DNA of 64,000 nucleotides from an uncultured Thiodictyon sp. (GCA_903837595.1 CAILVI010000387.1:1-64000); one strand, 5' to 3'; positions 17,074-26,455 are shown, numbered from the stretch's first letter. The notes: generated from the sequence alone by a model not told the origin. A program made the numbers and translations.

Positions 17074-18578
17074 GCCTCTGTTGGCTCCTCGGCCCGCGAC
17101 TGGCGGGTGTCCGGGGCGGTTCCTGTGGCGGCGGCGCCATTGGCGCTTGCGCGGGTGGTCTTCGTGGCCTTCGCGGCGAGTTTGGCCGCTTCCGCCTTTT
17201 CCATGCGTGCCCGATGGGCTTCGGTCTGCATCTTGGTGTGTTCGCTCTTGGCCCGCTCGCGCTCCTTGGTCTTCAGCATCCCCTTGGCATAGTTGAAATA
17301 CTGCACCAGCGGGATGTGCGAGGGACAGGCCCAGGAACAGCTCCCACAGGAGAGACACTCGGTCACGCCCAGGTTGGCGGCACCCTTCAAGTCGTCGGTG
17401 CGGATAAAGGCGGCCATCTCCAACGGCACCAAGCCGCAGGGGCAGATGCTGACGCAGGTCCCGCAACGGATGCAGGGGCCTGGGGCCGCCTCACCGGTCT
17501 CTTGCGCGTCGAGCGCCAGGATACCCGAGGTCCCCTTGATCACCGGCACATCCAGGTTCGGCAACGGCTGTCCCATCATGGGCCCGCCGAGCACTAAGCG
17601 CGCCGGAACGCCGACGAGCCCGCCGCAGAACGCGATCAGGTCGGCGACCGGGGCGCCGATCGGCGTGCGGATGTTGCGTGGCTCGCGCACGGCGCGCCCG
17701 CTCACGGTTACCACCCGGTCGATCAGGGGGCGGCCGTGGCGGACTGCCTGATGGACGGCCTGCGCGGTTGCAACGTTATGTACCACTGCGCCGATGTCCG
17801 CGGTGAGCTTCATGGCCGGGGTCTCGCGGCCGGTGAGGGCCTGCACCAGGTGGCGCTCGGAACCCATCGGATACTGGACCGGTACCGGTTGGATGGTGAC
17901 GTCGGGGAACTCGGCGGCCGCCCGGGTCATGGCCTCCAGAGCCTCCGGCTTGTTCTCCTCGATGCCGACGATGACCTGCCGGGCACCCAGTGCGTGGGCC
18001 ATGATGCGGGCGCCGTCGACCACCTCCGCGGCCTGTTCGCGCATCAGCCGGTCGTCGCAGCAGAGGTAAGGCTCGCACTCGGCGCCGTTCAGGACCAGCA
18101 TCTCCAGCTTGCGCTGCACCCCCAGGTGTAGCTTGATCACCGAGGGGAAGGCGGCCCCGCCCAGGCCCACGATGCCCGCTTGTGCTACCCGATCCCAGAT
18201 TTGTTGGGGGGCAACCGTCAGCGCGTCGGTGATGGGGTCGGGCAGGGTGGCCCACTCGTCCAGTCCGTCAGGCGCCAGGACGACCGCGGTCAGGGGCAGT
18301 CCGGAGGCGTGCGGGGCCGTGACCTCGCTCACCGACTCGATTACCCCGGAGGTGGGGGCGTGCGTGGGGGCCGAGACCGGCCCCTGGCCCTGGGCGATCA
18401 TCTGACCCTTGCGGACCCGTTCACCCGGGGCGACCATCAGCCGGGCCGGTGCGCCGATGTGCTGATGGAGCAGGATCTGGAGTCTGGCCGGCATCGGCAG
18501 GGCGGTGATCGCCTTGTCGCTGGCCAGTTCCTTGCGGTAATCGGGATGGATGCCGCCCCGGATCGCAAACAGTTTCAT
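17070..18578 (-). CDS. rnfC: electron transport complex subunit RnfC
   Basis: The NADH- and FMN-binding soluble subunit (502 aa). It starts MKLFAIRGGIHPDYRKE. The nucleotide-binding GLGGAAFPS region is followed by NGAECEPYL. Two 4Fe-4S clusters are CIRCGTCVSIC and CLSCGSCSWACP. After about residue 435 a Lys/Ala/Glu-rich helix-forming tail follows, as in other proteobacterial RnfC. It starts 17 nt after the rnfB stop. Confidence 0.96.
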   Translation of the reverse strand: MKLFAIRGGIHPDYRKELASDKAITALPMPARLQILLHQHIGAPARLMVAPGERVRKGQMIAQGQGPVSAPTHAPTSGVIESVSEVTAPHASGLPLTAVVLAPDGLDEWATLPDPITDALTVAPQQIWDRVAQAGIVGLGGAAFPSVIKLHLGVQRKLEMLVLNGAECEPYLCCDDRLMREQAAEVVDGARIMAHALGARQVIVGIEENKPEALEAMTRAAAEFPDVTIQPVPVQYPMGSERHLVQALTGRETPAMKLTADIGAVVHNVATAQAVHQAVRHGRPLIDRVVTVSGRAVREPRNIRTPIGAPVADLIAFCGGLVGVPARLVLGGPMMGQPLPNLDVPVIKGTSGILALDAQETGEAAPGPCIRCGTCVSICPCGLVPLEMAAFIRTDDLKGAANLGVTECLSCGSCSWACPSHIPLVQYFNYAKGMLKTKERERAKSEHTKMQTEAHRARMEKAEAAKLAAKATKTTRASANGAAATGTAPDTRQSRAEEPTEA

Positions 18579-18595
18579 CGCTCGATCTCCAAAAA

Positions 18596-19126
18596 CTAAT
18601 GCGCGGCGAAGGGCTTAGGCCAATGCCAGGTGCCCAGGGTGACCGGCACCGGATGCATCTTGATCGCATCGGTGGGGCAGACCGGGATGCATTTGCCGCA
18701 GGCGTGGCAGGCCTCCGACAGGATCGTATGCATCTGCTTGGTGGCCCCGACGATGCCATCCACCGAGCACTCCTTGATGCAGCGGGTGCAGCCGATGCAC
18801 AGTGCCTCCTCGATCGCGGCGAATTCCGGACCCCGGTCCACATGGGTCGAGAGGTCCACCGTGACCCCCAGGCGTTTGGCCAGGGCCTCCGCCACCGCCT
18901 TGCCCCCCGGCGGGCAAATCGTCACGGCCGCGTCGCCCTGGGCGAGCGCCTTGGCCGCCTGGGCGCAGCCGACATAGCCGCATTGACCGCACTGGGAGCC
19001 GGGCAGCAGGGCCTGCAGATCGGACTCCAGTGGGTCGACCTTGACTGCCAGGAGGCGCGCCGCCGTGCCCAAGATGCCGCCGAGCGCCAGTCCGATGACG
19101 GTGAGACTACCGATCGCGATCAACAT
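18596..19126 (-). CDS. rnfB: electron transport complex subunit RnfB
   Basis: A ferredoxin-like subunit (176 aa). It has an N-terminal membrane helix (about 4-27), a first Fe-S motif LLPGSQCGQCGYVGC with a downstream ICPPGG Cys, and two 4Fe-4S motifs CIGCTRCIKEC and CHACGKCIPVCP. It takes electrons within the Rnf complex. It lies between rnfA and rnfC with a 61-nt gap from rnfA. Confidence 0.96.
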   Translation of the reverse strand: MLIAIGSLTVIGLALGGILGTAARLLAVKVDPLESDLQALLPGSQCGQCGYVGCAQAAKALAQGDAAVTICPPGGKAVAEALAKRLGVTVDLSTHVDRGPEFAAIEEALCIGCTRCIKECSVDGIVGATKQMHTILSEACHACGKCIPVCPTDAIKMHPVPVTLGTWHWPKPFAAH

Positions 19127-19187
19127 AGTGAATCTCCAGTGTTATGGCAGACACATGACTGTAATAGAGGGGGCCTAGTATAGGGGT

Positions 19188-19769
19188 CTAGACCGTGCTG
19201 ATGCCGGAGAATCCCATGAAGGCGAGCGCCAGCAGGCTGGCGGTGATGAAGCCGATCGGCGGCCCGGCGAACAGGCGCGGCACCTCGGCCAGCGCGAGGC
19301 GTTCGCGCAGCCCGGCAAAGATCACCATCACCAGGCTGTAACCGACCGAGGAGGCGAAGGCGAACAGGGTGCTCTGGATGAACGTGAGTTTGCCCTCGAT
19401 CAGCAGCAGGGCCACGCCCAGTACCGCACAGTTGGTGGTGATCAGCGGCAGGTAGATGCCCAACATCTGGAACAGGGGAGGGGAGACCTTGCGCACGGTC
19501 ATCTCGGTGAACTGTACCGCCCCGGCGATGACCAGAATAAAGACCACGGTACGCAGGTAATCCAGGCCGAAGGGCTCCAGGAGGTACTCCTGCGCCGCCC
19601 AGTTCAGCATTGAGGACAGGGTGATCACGAAGGTGGTCGCGAGCCCCATGCCCATGGCGGTATCGACCCGGGTGGTCACACCCATGAACGAACACAGGCC
19701 AAGGAAGCGCGCCAGGATCACGTTGTTGACCAGGGCCGCGCCGACCATCAGAAGGACATATTCCTGCAT
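19188..19769 (-). CDS. rnfA: electron transport complex subunit RnfA
   Basis: A 193-residue six-helix membrane protein. It starts [31 protein letters not shown] and has [13 protein letters not shown], giving the two conserved Cys of the shared RnfA/RnfE iron site. It is the first rnf gene, 15 nt after rseC, so the order is rseC-rnfA-B-C-D-G-E-H, a complete complex. Confidence 0.96.
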   Translation of the reverse strand: MQEYVLLMVGAALVNNVILARFLGLCSFMGVTTRVDTAMGMGLATTFVITLSSMLNWAAQEYLLEPFGLDYLRTVVFILVIAGAVQFTEMTVRKVSPPLFQMLGIYLPLITTNCAVLGVALLLIEGKLTFIQSTLFAFASSVGYSLVMVIFAGLRERLALAEVPRLFAGPPIGFITASLLALAFMGFSGISTV

Positions 19770-19784
19770 TGCCTGAACCTTAAG

Positions 19785-20297
19785 CTAGATGATTTGACAG
19801 GTTTGGGGCGCCTGGCCCACCCGGCGCAGGAAGCGCGGGGCGCTGGCGCCGCTGGCGAACAACCGGCCGGCCCCGAGCCGGGCCAGCACCAAACCGAAGA
19901 ACAACCCGCCGACACTGCCCGCGATGGTCGTCGCATCCTGACCCCAACCCCATTGTGCCAGCCCGCCGCCCAGGAACAAGGTCACCAATGGCACGGCATA
20001 GGCGGTGAGCGCCGCCTTGACCAGTGCATCGCCTCGCACCCCCACCACTACCCGCTCGCCGACGCGCAGCCCCGGGTGATCCACCAGCGGAAAGCGGCGC
20101 GCCGCGATGCGGTTGGCGACCGTCCCCAGTCCCTTGGCTCCGCAGGCGCCCGACGCGGCACAGCCGCCGCAACTCGTGGTCTGCTCCGGCTCCAGCCAGG
20201 CGACCGCCCCCGCGACCTCGACCACGCGCGCGATGCCCTCCACCAGCTCCGGGGGGCCGGCATCCAGGCTGTCAATGGTGTCAGGCATTATGCGCAC
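19785..20297 (-). CDS. rseC: RseC family SoxR-reducing/redox regulator protein
   Basis: A 170-residue membrane protein with an N-terminal Cys cluster (CGGCAASGACG), a VGERVVVGV beta segment and two central helices (about 90-140), as in RseC. RseC works with the homologous Rsx (Rnf) complex to keep SoxR reduced in E. coli. Its position as first gene ahead of rnfA fits. The likely start is the fourth codon (MPDTIDS). Confidence 0.88.
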   Translation of the reverse strand: MRIMPDTIDSLDAGPPELVEGIARVVEVAGAVAWLEPEQTTSCGGCAASGACGAKGLGTVANRIAARRFPLVDHPGLRVGERVVVGVRGDALVKAALTAYAVPLVTLFLGGGLAQWGWGQDATTIAGSVGGLFFGLVLARLGAGRLFASGASAPRFLRRVGQAPQTCQII

Positions 20298-20623
20298 CCT
20301 GCGCAGCGCTATGCCGACCGCAATCGGCGTCGCGACTCACCACCAAGCGACGGGAAAGGCACGCAGACATGACGGCCACCTCGTGGAAAAACCGACAAAA
20401 ATGAAGCGTTCACGACAATGCTGCGACGCACAATGCCGAATCTACGACAAAAGGAACCCGTTAGGCAATGTATCGATATCATTTATTTCGCGACAGCGGC
20501 GCCGCCGGCCGACTCGGGTCAATTTGAGATCGCAAATGAGCAATCAACGTGCCAAGCGTCGCCGTGCGCCGGACGCCCCCAGCGGTGCGACAATGATACC
20601 TTTCCAGGTTGACCGGAACATTG
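20298..20623. other. divergent promoter region rseC-rnf / CDF exporter
   Basis: A 326-nt gap with no gene. It should hold the promoter of the rseC-rnf operon (leftward) and that of the cation exporter (rightward). An AT-rich patch near 20450-20495 on the minus strand has TTGCCT and TAGATT as possible boxes for rnf. No clear Zur-type palindrome was found for the exporter. Confidence 0.35.
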
Positions 20624-21577
20624 ATGAGCCACGCCCACCCGACCCATGCTGACCATCATGGTCACGACCACCAAGTCCCGGCGACCCTGCCCGCACTGCT
20701 GCTCACCCTCGGTCTCACCCTGGGGTTTGCCCTGGTGGAGGCCGCCGCGGGTTGGTGGTCCGGTTCGCTGGCGCTGCTCGCGGACGCCGGCCACATGGTC
20801 ACCGACGCCGCCTCGCTGGGGCTGGCGGGGCTGGCCGCCTGGCTCATGGCCCGTCCGCCGTCGCCGCGGCACAGCTATGGCCTGGGGCGCGCCGAGTCAC
20901 TGGCGGCGCTGATCAACGCGGTGGCCATGCTAGTGGTCGTGGCCCTGATCGCCGCCGCGGCCTGGGGGCGTTTCCAGTCACCGCGGACCATCGACGGCCT
21001 GGCGGTGAGTGCCGTGGCCGTCGTGGGCCTGGTGGTGAATCTTGTGGTTGCCTGGGTGCTCGCCCGTGGCGAACGCGATCTCAATGTGCGCGGTGCGCTG
21101 TTGCACGTCATGGGCGATGCCCTGGGGTCCGTGGCCGCCATCGTTTCGGGGTTGGTGATCTGGACCACGGGTTGGACGCCCATCGACCCGTTGCTGTCGC
21201 TCCTGATCTGCGGTCTGATTCTCTCCTCCAGCGTGGGGCTCCTCAGCGAGGCACTGCACACCCTGCTCGACGGCGTGCCCGGCAGCCTGCCACTGGAGAG
21301 CGTCGGGATGACCCTGGCCCGCGTCCCCGGCGTTACCGAGGTGCATGACCTGCATGTGTGGTCGCTGTCCTCCAAACGGGTCGCGCTCTCCGCCCATGTG
21401 CGGGTCCCGGACCTGCTGGGCTGGCCAGAGACCCTGGAGGCCCTGCGCCGGGCCGCCCAGACCCTGGGCATCGAGCACGTTACCCTCCAGCCGGAATCCA
21501 TCGCGCAAACGGTGCGCTGGGGGGCCCGACCGGCGCCGCATGCCGGGCATTGCAGTCACTCGCACCCGCACTCATGA
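20624..21577 (+). CDS. cation diffusion facilitator family exporter (ZitB/CzcD-like)
   Basis: I start at ATG 20624 (MSHAHPTH) rather than the TTG five codons upstream. The protein is 317 aa with six helices and a cytoplasmic C-terminal domain. Transport-site motifs are ADAGHMVTDA in helix 2 and HVMGDALGS in helix 5, the HxxxD pattern of zinc CDF proteins. Both ends are His-rich (HAHPTHADHHGHDH and HAGHCSHSHPHS). It likely exports Zn(II) or a similar ion by proton antiport. It stands alone. Confidence 0.92.
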   Translation: MSHAHPTHADHHGHDHQVPATLPALLLTLGLTLGFALVEAAAGWWSGSLALLADAGHMVTDAASLGLAGLAAWLMARPPSPRHSYGLGRAESLAALINAVAMLVVVALIAAAAWGRFQSPRTIDGLAVSAVAVVGLVVNLVVAWVLARGERDLNVRGALLHVMGDALGSVAAIVSGLVIWTTGWTPIDPLLSLLICGLILSSSVGLLSEALHTLLDGVPGSLPLESVGMTLARVPGVTEVHDLHVWSLSSKRVALSAHVRVPDLLGWPETLEALRRAAQTLGIEHVTLQPESIAQTVRWGARPAPHAGHCSHSHPHS

Positions 21578-21727
21578 CGGCGTCCGGCGCTGCTGCCTGC
21601 CCGATCGGATCGCGCCGTCATTGCGTTCGGGATTCGGCGCGTGTTTCGTTTGTCGGCGACGAGACTGAACAGGAACACGCACCTAATCGCTCGCGTTGCG
21701 GACGAGCGGACGCGGAGGCGCCACGAT

Positions 21728-21751
21728 GCGCTGTCGCGCTGTCGCGCTGTC
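21728..21751. repeat. three tandem copies of an 8-bp unit
   Basis: GCGCTGTC occurs three times head to tail, 100-120 nt upstream of the membrane protein gene. Such short tandem repeats can change copy number by slippage. Here the copies sit just upstream of the possible promoter, so they might tune expression. Function not shown. Confidence 0.6.
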
Positions 21752-21781
21752 GCGCCGGTGCGGCGTCTTTTTTCAGCGCCC

Positions 21782-21813
21782 TTGACGCGAGCGGGCGGGC
21801 GTGGTAGTAGAAT
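21782..21813 (+). promoter_or_regulatory. possible promoter for the membrane protein gene
   Basis: TTGACG (21782-21787) and TAGAAT (21808-21813) resemble sigma-70 boxes, but the 20-bp spacer is long. Using TAGTAG (21805-21810) gives 17 bp with a poorer box. The gene starts 37 nt later. Confidence 0.35.
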
Positions 21814-21849
21814 CAAACAAATCCCGCTTTCTCGCCATTGGAGGTTGCT

Positions 21850-22962
21850 ATGTTTGAAAATCCCATGCTTGATGTTTTCATCGGGCTGATTTTTTTCTAT
21901 ATGCTCCTGAGTGTCATCGTCACGGTCGTACAGGAGGTTATCGCGTCGTCTCTGAGCTTGCGGAGCAAGAACCTGCGCACCGCCATCACCATGTTGATCG
22001 GTGCGGATAATTTGCAGGCGTTTTATAACCACCCGCTCATTTTTCCGCTGTTTAAAGGTGAGGTCGATGATAAGGGCCATCCTATTAGTGGCGGTCCGTC
22101 CTATATTCCAAAACGCAGCTTTGCCCTGGCCGCTATTGATGTGGTGAGCAAAGCCTCGTGCGGCGCCGACCCGTTGACCGAGCCTCGCCAACAGTTGCCA
22201 CCGGTTCTGGACCTGATCAAGTTGTTGAGCGACCCCGATAATAGCGGTTCAATTGGGATGCAGGTTAGCCATTTGGATCAGGCCGCCACTGACCTCGTTG
22301 CCAAGATCGCCAGCCCGGCCGTCAAAGACGCCGCGAACAAGGCGCTCGCGGTCGCCGTCGGTAGGCTGACCAGGGATCTTGGCAAAGTCGATTCGGTCAT
22401 AGAGGGTGTTGAGGCCTTGTTCGACAGTACGATGGATCGGGCCATCGGCTGGTACAAGATCAATGCGCAGCGCATTTCGCTGGGAATCGCCCTGGTGTTG
22501 GCGGTGGCATTGAACGCCGATTCGTTTTTCGTGGGCAAACTGCTCTGGCAGGACGAGGCGCTCCGCAAGGGTGTGGTCAGTTCCGCTGAAACATATTACA
22601 AGAGCGCAGAGGGTAAGGCGAACCTGCAGACAATCTGTGCTGCTAAGGTCGCGGCCGACAGCGCCCCCAAGAACGCAGCCGATCAGTTAAGCGCTGTCGG
22701 CACGTGTGCTGCAACCCAGTTCCGTGCGGTCACGGCTGAGTTGAGCCCTTATCCGATCGGCTGGCCCATGGCCGCGCAGCAGCAGCCCACAGGGAATTGG
22801 CTGTCGTTGATTGTCGGTGGTCTGGGGATCCTCGTCGGTTGGGTGGTCACCGCACTCGCCATGAGCCTCGGGAGCGGTTTTTGGTTCGACCTGCTCAGCA
22901 AGGTGATGAGCATCCGCATGGCCGGCAAACGGGAACCGACCGAGTTATCAACCAAGAGTTAG
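21850..22962 (+). CDS. hypothetical membrane protein, 370 aa
   Basis: ATG 21850 has GGAGG 6-10 nt upstream. The N-terminal helix (about 6-30, IGLIFFYMLLSVIVTVVQEV) is followed by a charged segment SLRSKNLRTAITMLIG, a long soluble helical part, a second helix about 208-226, and a third near the C terminus (about 318-340, LIVGGLGILVGWVVTALAMSL). The end KVMSIRMAGKREPTELSTKS is basic and probably cytosolic. I do not recognise the family. Base composition is less GC-rich than its neighbours, a hint of transfer. The AAA+/TPR gene converges on it from the right. Confidence 0.75.
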   Translation: MFENPMLDVFIGLIFFYMLLSVIVTVVQEVIASSLSLRSKNLRTAITMLIGADNLQAFYNHPLIFPLFKGEVDDKGHPISGGPSYIPKRSFALAAIDVVSKASCGADPLTEPRQQLPPVLDLIKLLSDPDNSGSIGMQVSHLDQAATDLVAKIASPAVKDAANKALAVAVGRLTRDLGKVDSVIEGVEALFDSTMDRAIGWYKINAQRISLGIALVLAVALNADSFFVGKLLWQDEALRKGVVSSAETYYKSAEGKANLQTICAAKVAADSAPKNAADQLSAVGTCAATQFRAVTAELSPYPIGWPMAAQQQPTGNWLSLIVGGLGILVGWVVTALAMSLGSGFWFDLLSKVMSIRMAGKREPTELSTKS

Positions 22963-23061
22963 ACGCGGCGCAGCCTTGGTCATCGCGGTGGCCATCGCAA
23001 GAGGTGCGGCGGCGGAAGTCGCTCCGGATAGTAAATCGAATCTGGCAGCCGCTATGGCAGG

Positions 23062-23085
23062 CGCCGCTGCCGGATGGCAGCGGTG
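23062..23085. terminator. hairpin between two convergent genes
   Basis: CCGCTGCC (23064-23071), loop GGAT, GGCAGCGG (23076-23083), extended by two more pairs around one G-T wobble. It lies between the ends of the membrane protein gene and the AAA+ gene and could stop both transcripts. It has no U-tract. Confidence 0.45.
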
Positions 23086-23112
23086 CGGGCTCGCTTTCGG
23101 CAGGGCGCTGAA

Positions 23113-25674
23113 TCAGGATTCGGTTTCCGGGTTGAATACCTGCCCCAGCAAGGTGCGCTCTTCCTGATTGAGGTCCAGCAGAATGCCGCGGTCGGTGCCG
23201 CCGGCCTTCAGGAAGTCCACGCCAGTGCGGAAGAGGCGTAGCGGCAGCCGGAAAGCGTCGATACCCTGGCCCGCGGCTTCCCAGGCAGCGGCCCAGGTCT
23301 CCAGGTTATCCGGGCTCGGCAGGCTGGCCGGATCGGTATGGAGTCTGCCCAAGTGCTGCATGAGTGCCTCCCCGAGTTGGGTGATGGCCTCTAAGTCGCG
23401 GTAGACCTGGAGCAGGTTGCGGGTGCGCTCGGCCCGGATTGCGGGTTGTAGCGAGCTGTCGAAGAAGGCGCCGATGATGTCCGTTGAGTCGCCTTGATAG
23501 GGTGGCGAGGCGCTCATGCCTTCCCGCAGGCCGTTCCCCAGCGCCGTGATGGCGTCGTACCAGCGGCCAGTGGCAATTCGGATCTCGGCCAGCGCAATCT
23601 GGGAATCGAAACGAATTTCCGTCGGTGCTCCTTCCAATCGCAATGCGGCGTCAAGATCCCGTTCGGATTGATCGGCTTCGCCCGACTGCCAATAGGTTAG
23701 GCCCCGGTTGATGAGCGCCCTGGCGATCGGCTCGACAGGCGCTTGCGGTAGGTTGATGGCGGCGCTGTAGTCGGCAATCTCTTTATCCATATCGCCGCGT
23801 TGCCCGCAGGCTACGCCCCGGTCGATAAGCGCCCAGGCGACCTGCTCGGCGGGGGCCTGCGGTAAGTCGATGGCTGCGCTGTAGTCGGCGATTTCCTTTT
23901 CGATGTTTCCGAGTTGACCGTAGGCAATGCCGCGGTTGATGAGTGCCCGGGCGACCTCCTTGGTAGGGGCCTGCGGTAGGTCGATGGCCTTGCTATAGTC
24001 GGCAATTTCCTTTTCGGGTTCTCGGATCTGCCCGTAGGTCAGGCCTCGGAATACAAGCGCCATGGCGACCTGTTGGGCGGGAGCCCGCGGCATCGCCAGC
24101 GCGGCATCGAGCTGCCCTATTGCCAGAACCCACTCGCCTTTCTTATAGTGAATCTCAGCTGCGAGATTTAGGGCCGACGCCTTTAATCCGACGGACTGAG
24201 TGCTGCCCTCGCCGGCAATCTCATCGAGGATACGAAGCGCCTCGGTATCCTCACCCTTCGCCCAATGCCCGCAGGCCAGGGCCAACTCCTCGGATTGTTC
24301 AGCGTAGGTTTCAATCCGCGGCCCCCATTCGGCCCGGCCCGCATCATCCAACTCCATCTTGAATCCGTCCGCCAGCAGCCGCGCACGGAGATTGCCCTTG
24401 GCTTGGTTGGCCTCAATGGCCGACGCCAGATAGGTGCGGGCTATGCCGTCAGTTTTTCCATCGGATAGCCTGGCGTTCAGCTCGCGTCCGTCATACCAGA
24501 CGCGCAGGAAGTCGACCAGCACCCGTAATGGCCCGTGTTTCTGGTTCTCCTTCACCTCGACACAGATGCGCATCATCGGTTCGGCGATCTCATACAGCGA
24601 TTCGCGTCCGCGTTGAGCGGCCTGGACGTAGCCCTTGTCGCGCAGGTCCTTGAGCTGGCTGGAGACGGTCTGTTGGCTGGCGAAGAGTCGGCGAGCAATC
24701 TGTTTGACCGCAGTGGGCCGGTCCTGGGTACACAGCAGTTGGACGATCTTGCGCTGCTGCGCCGGCAGCCAGCGGATGAGTTCCCGGTAATAGGGCGTCA
24801 TCTCGTCGACCATCTTGGCGAAGGGGTCCACCAGGGATTGGATGCTGTCGCGGGTGATGAACTGGGACAGGACGATGTAGATGCGGTGGTTGCCGCCGGA
24901 GAGGTGATGCAGTGCGCGGATGCGCGAGCGGCCGGTGGCGCTGTCCAGAAAGGCGACGACATCGCTCTGGTTGTTGAGCCGGGCGATGTTCTGGAGCAGT
25001 TCGCGGGCCTGCTCCACCGACAGGGTCTTCAGGTGCTCGGTCTGAAAGAAGCCGAAGAAGGCGCTCTGGCGCTTGGCGATGTCGTCCACCAGCCGCTGGG
25101 CGGTGGCCACCAGGGCCAGCACCGGGTGCTCCTGGATGAAGGCGCGGAGCTTCTGTTGACCGGCCTGCCCCAGCCCCGCCAACAGGGCGTCGAGATTCTC
25201 CACCAGGACCAGCAGGGTGCGGTATTGCAGCGTCTCAAGCAGCAGTTGGGCGAGTGCGCCCTCCGCCGCGTCCGGTGTCAGGTCGAACAGGGGGTCCAAT
25301 GCTGCGGCCGTGAATTCATTCGGGTAGCGCTTGGCCAAGGCGTCATAGATGCGGCGCAGCAGTTCCAGCAGACTGGTGCTGGTCTCGTCCTCGTTGAGCC
25401 AGGCGACGCGCAGCCGATCATCCAACGCCCGGTCCTGCCCCAGCCGGTAGACCAGCAGCGTGACCAGGTGGGTCTTGCCGGTGCCGCGCGGACCGACGAA
25501 CAATAGATGGTGCTTGTTGCCCGTGGTGGCGCTCTCGCGCACCCGCTCGACGGCGTCCGTGATGAGCGCTTGGCGTTGGACGGTGATGGCCTCCAGGTCT
25601 TCCGGCGACGTGCGGCTGGGGGTGAAGACGGAGAGGAAGGCGCGATCGTTCATGGCGGGGCGGGTGCTTTGCAT
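23113..25674 (-). CDS. AAA+ ATPase with winged-helix and TPR repeats
   Basis: An 853-residue protein. The AAA+/Orc-like ATPase comes first: Walker A GPRGTGKTHL (61-70) and a Walker-B-like LLVLVENLDALL. A winged-helix segment follows at about 315-375 (IVQLLCTQDRPTAVKQIA, then a helix-turn-helix). The C-terminal half is TPR-like helical repeats. Three or four units of 38 residues around KEIADYSAAIDLPQAP (about 560-690) are nearly identical, so the DNA has 114-bp repeats. The layout resembles STAND-type sensors and phage-defence or signalling ATPases. A second ATPase remnant lies 7 nt upstream. Function unknown; domain calls are by motif. Confidence 0.85.
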   Translation of the reverse strand: MQSTRPAMNDRAFLSVFTPSRTSPEDLEAITVQRQALITDAVERVRESATTGNKHHLLFVGPRGTGKTHLVTLLVYRLGQDRALDDRLRVAWLNEDETSTSLLELLRRIYDALAKRYPNEFTAAALDPLFDLTPDAAEGALAQLLLETLQYRTLLVLVENLDALLAGLGQAGQQKLRAFIQEHPVLALVATAQRLVDDIAKRQSAFFGFFQTEHLKTLSVEQARELLQNIARLNNQSDVVAFLDSATGRSRIRALHHLSGGNHRIYIVLSQFITRDSIQSLVDPFAKMVDEMTPYYRELIRWLPAQQRKIVQLLCTQDRPTAVKQIARRLFASQQTVSSQLKDLRDKGYVQAAQRGRESLYEIAEPMMRICVEVKENQKHGPLRVLVDFLRVWYDGRELNARLSDGKTDGIARTYLASAIEANQAKGNLRARLLADGFKMELDDAGRAEWGPRIETYAEQSEELALACGHWAKGEDTEALRILDEIAGEGSTQSVGLKASALNLAAEIHYKKGEWVLAIGQLDAALAMPRAPAQQVAMALVFRGLTYGQIREPEKEIADYSKAIDLPQAPTKEVARALINRGIAYGQLGNIEKEIADYSAAIDLPQAPAEQVAWALIDRGVACGQRGDMDKEIADYSAAINLPQAPVEPIARALINRGLTYWQSGEADQSERDLDAALRLEGAPTEIRFDSQIALAEIRIATGRWYDAITALGNGLREGMSASPPYQGDSTDIIGAFFDSSLQPAIRAERTRNLLQVYRDLEAITQLGEALMQHLGRLHTDPASLPSPDNLETWAAAWEAAGQGIDAFRLPLRLFRTGVDFLKAGGTDRGILLDLNQEERTLLGQVFNPETES

Positions 25675-25681
25675 GGTGGTC

Positions 25682-26099
25682 TCAGAGTCCGCGGGCGAGC
25701 CGCCACCAGCGTTGCAGTAGCGGGAAACGGAACCGATAGTTGCCAGCGGTATCGCGCGCCAGATAGTGGTCCTGCTCCACGAGTCGGAGCAGTTCGATCA
25801 GGCGGTCACGATCGTCCAGGCTGCCGCTCGCCTTGCCCTCCGCCAGCAAATCGACCTCGCGGTAGACCGATAGCGCGAATTCCCGGGCGCTGTGATACCG
25901 CTCCAGGTCCTGAAACATCGGCACCCAGCCGGGCCTTGGCTCCGCGCACAGTTTGCGGATGATGGTGGTCTTGCCGATGCGCCGCTCGGCGTTCATACGC
26001 ATGGATTGCTGCTCGAGCGTGTCCCAGATCCGCCTCGATCAGTTGGTCGCGCCCGACGACCTCCGCGAGGTCGATCTGGCCACCCGGGTTTGCCTTCAT
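25682..26099 (-). pseudogene. frameshifted and internally deleted AAA ATPase
   Basis: The gene begins MKANPGGQIDLAEVVGRD and continues QLIE. Then one extra G (complement of 26033 or 26034, GAGGCGG instead of GAGCGG) breaks the frame. Removing it restores RIWDTLEQQSMRMNAERRIGKTTIIR, a continuous ATPase N terminus with its P-loop. After LERYHSAREFALSVYREVD the sequence jumps to the family C terminus LRLVEQDHYLARD...RFPLLQRWWRLARGL. Intact relatives known to me are about 350-400 residues, this has about 140, so a large middle part is missing. It sat in one operon with the AAA+/TPR gene. Confidence 0.75.
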
Positions 26100-26455
26100 G
26101 TCTAAATCCTGCGCCAATGGTTGGATTGCGAAATAGTACGCTGAATCAATCGTACGTCAAATCTCACGTGCGTTTAACGTCTCGGTCGACACCGGCCAAG
26201 ACCCCGAAGGGGCTGATGCGTCGCCCGCTAGCATCAGCCGCGCTGACCCTCAGCGCGGGCGAGCGGGTCCCGCGGTGGCGATCACCAACCGTGCGGGTTA
26301 GCATGGCACCAGCGGGGACGCTCTGGCGCTCCAGCGCGGGCCTGGCCGCCGGGGGCCGGTTCGCCCACTATGCCCAAACTGGACTATCGGAGGCGGTGCC
26401 AACCGGCCGCGCGCCGCCGTGACGGGTCCGACCCAGCCTCCAGGGGACACTGAAC
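26100..26455. other. spacer upstream of crcB
   Basis: No gene. The region mixes short inverted repeats (for example CTCAGCGCGGGCGAGC and GCGCTGACCCTCAGCGC near 26237-26265). I looked for the crcB-type fluoride riboswitch expected here in some bacteria and found no matching core. Divergent promoters are expected but not clear. Confidence 0.4.

Noticed and set aside
15997..17466. rnfD starting about 130 codons earlier
   Set aside because: The extra residues lie inside rnfC in another frame and look like shadow sequence; MMIETATTSA at 17073 is the family start.
26100..26455. fluoride riboswitch upstream of crcB
   Set aside because: The expected core around GAUGG and the conserved pseudoknot pairing are not visible; only partial GGCGAUC-like words occur by chance.
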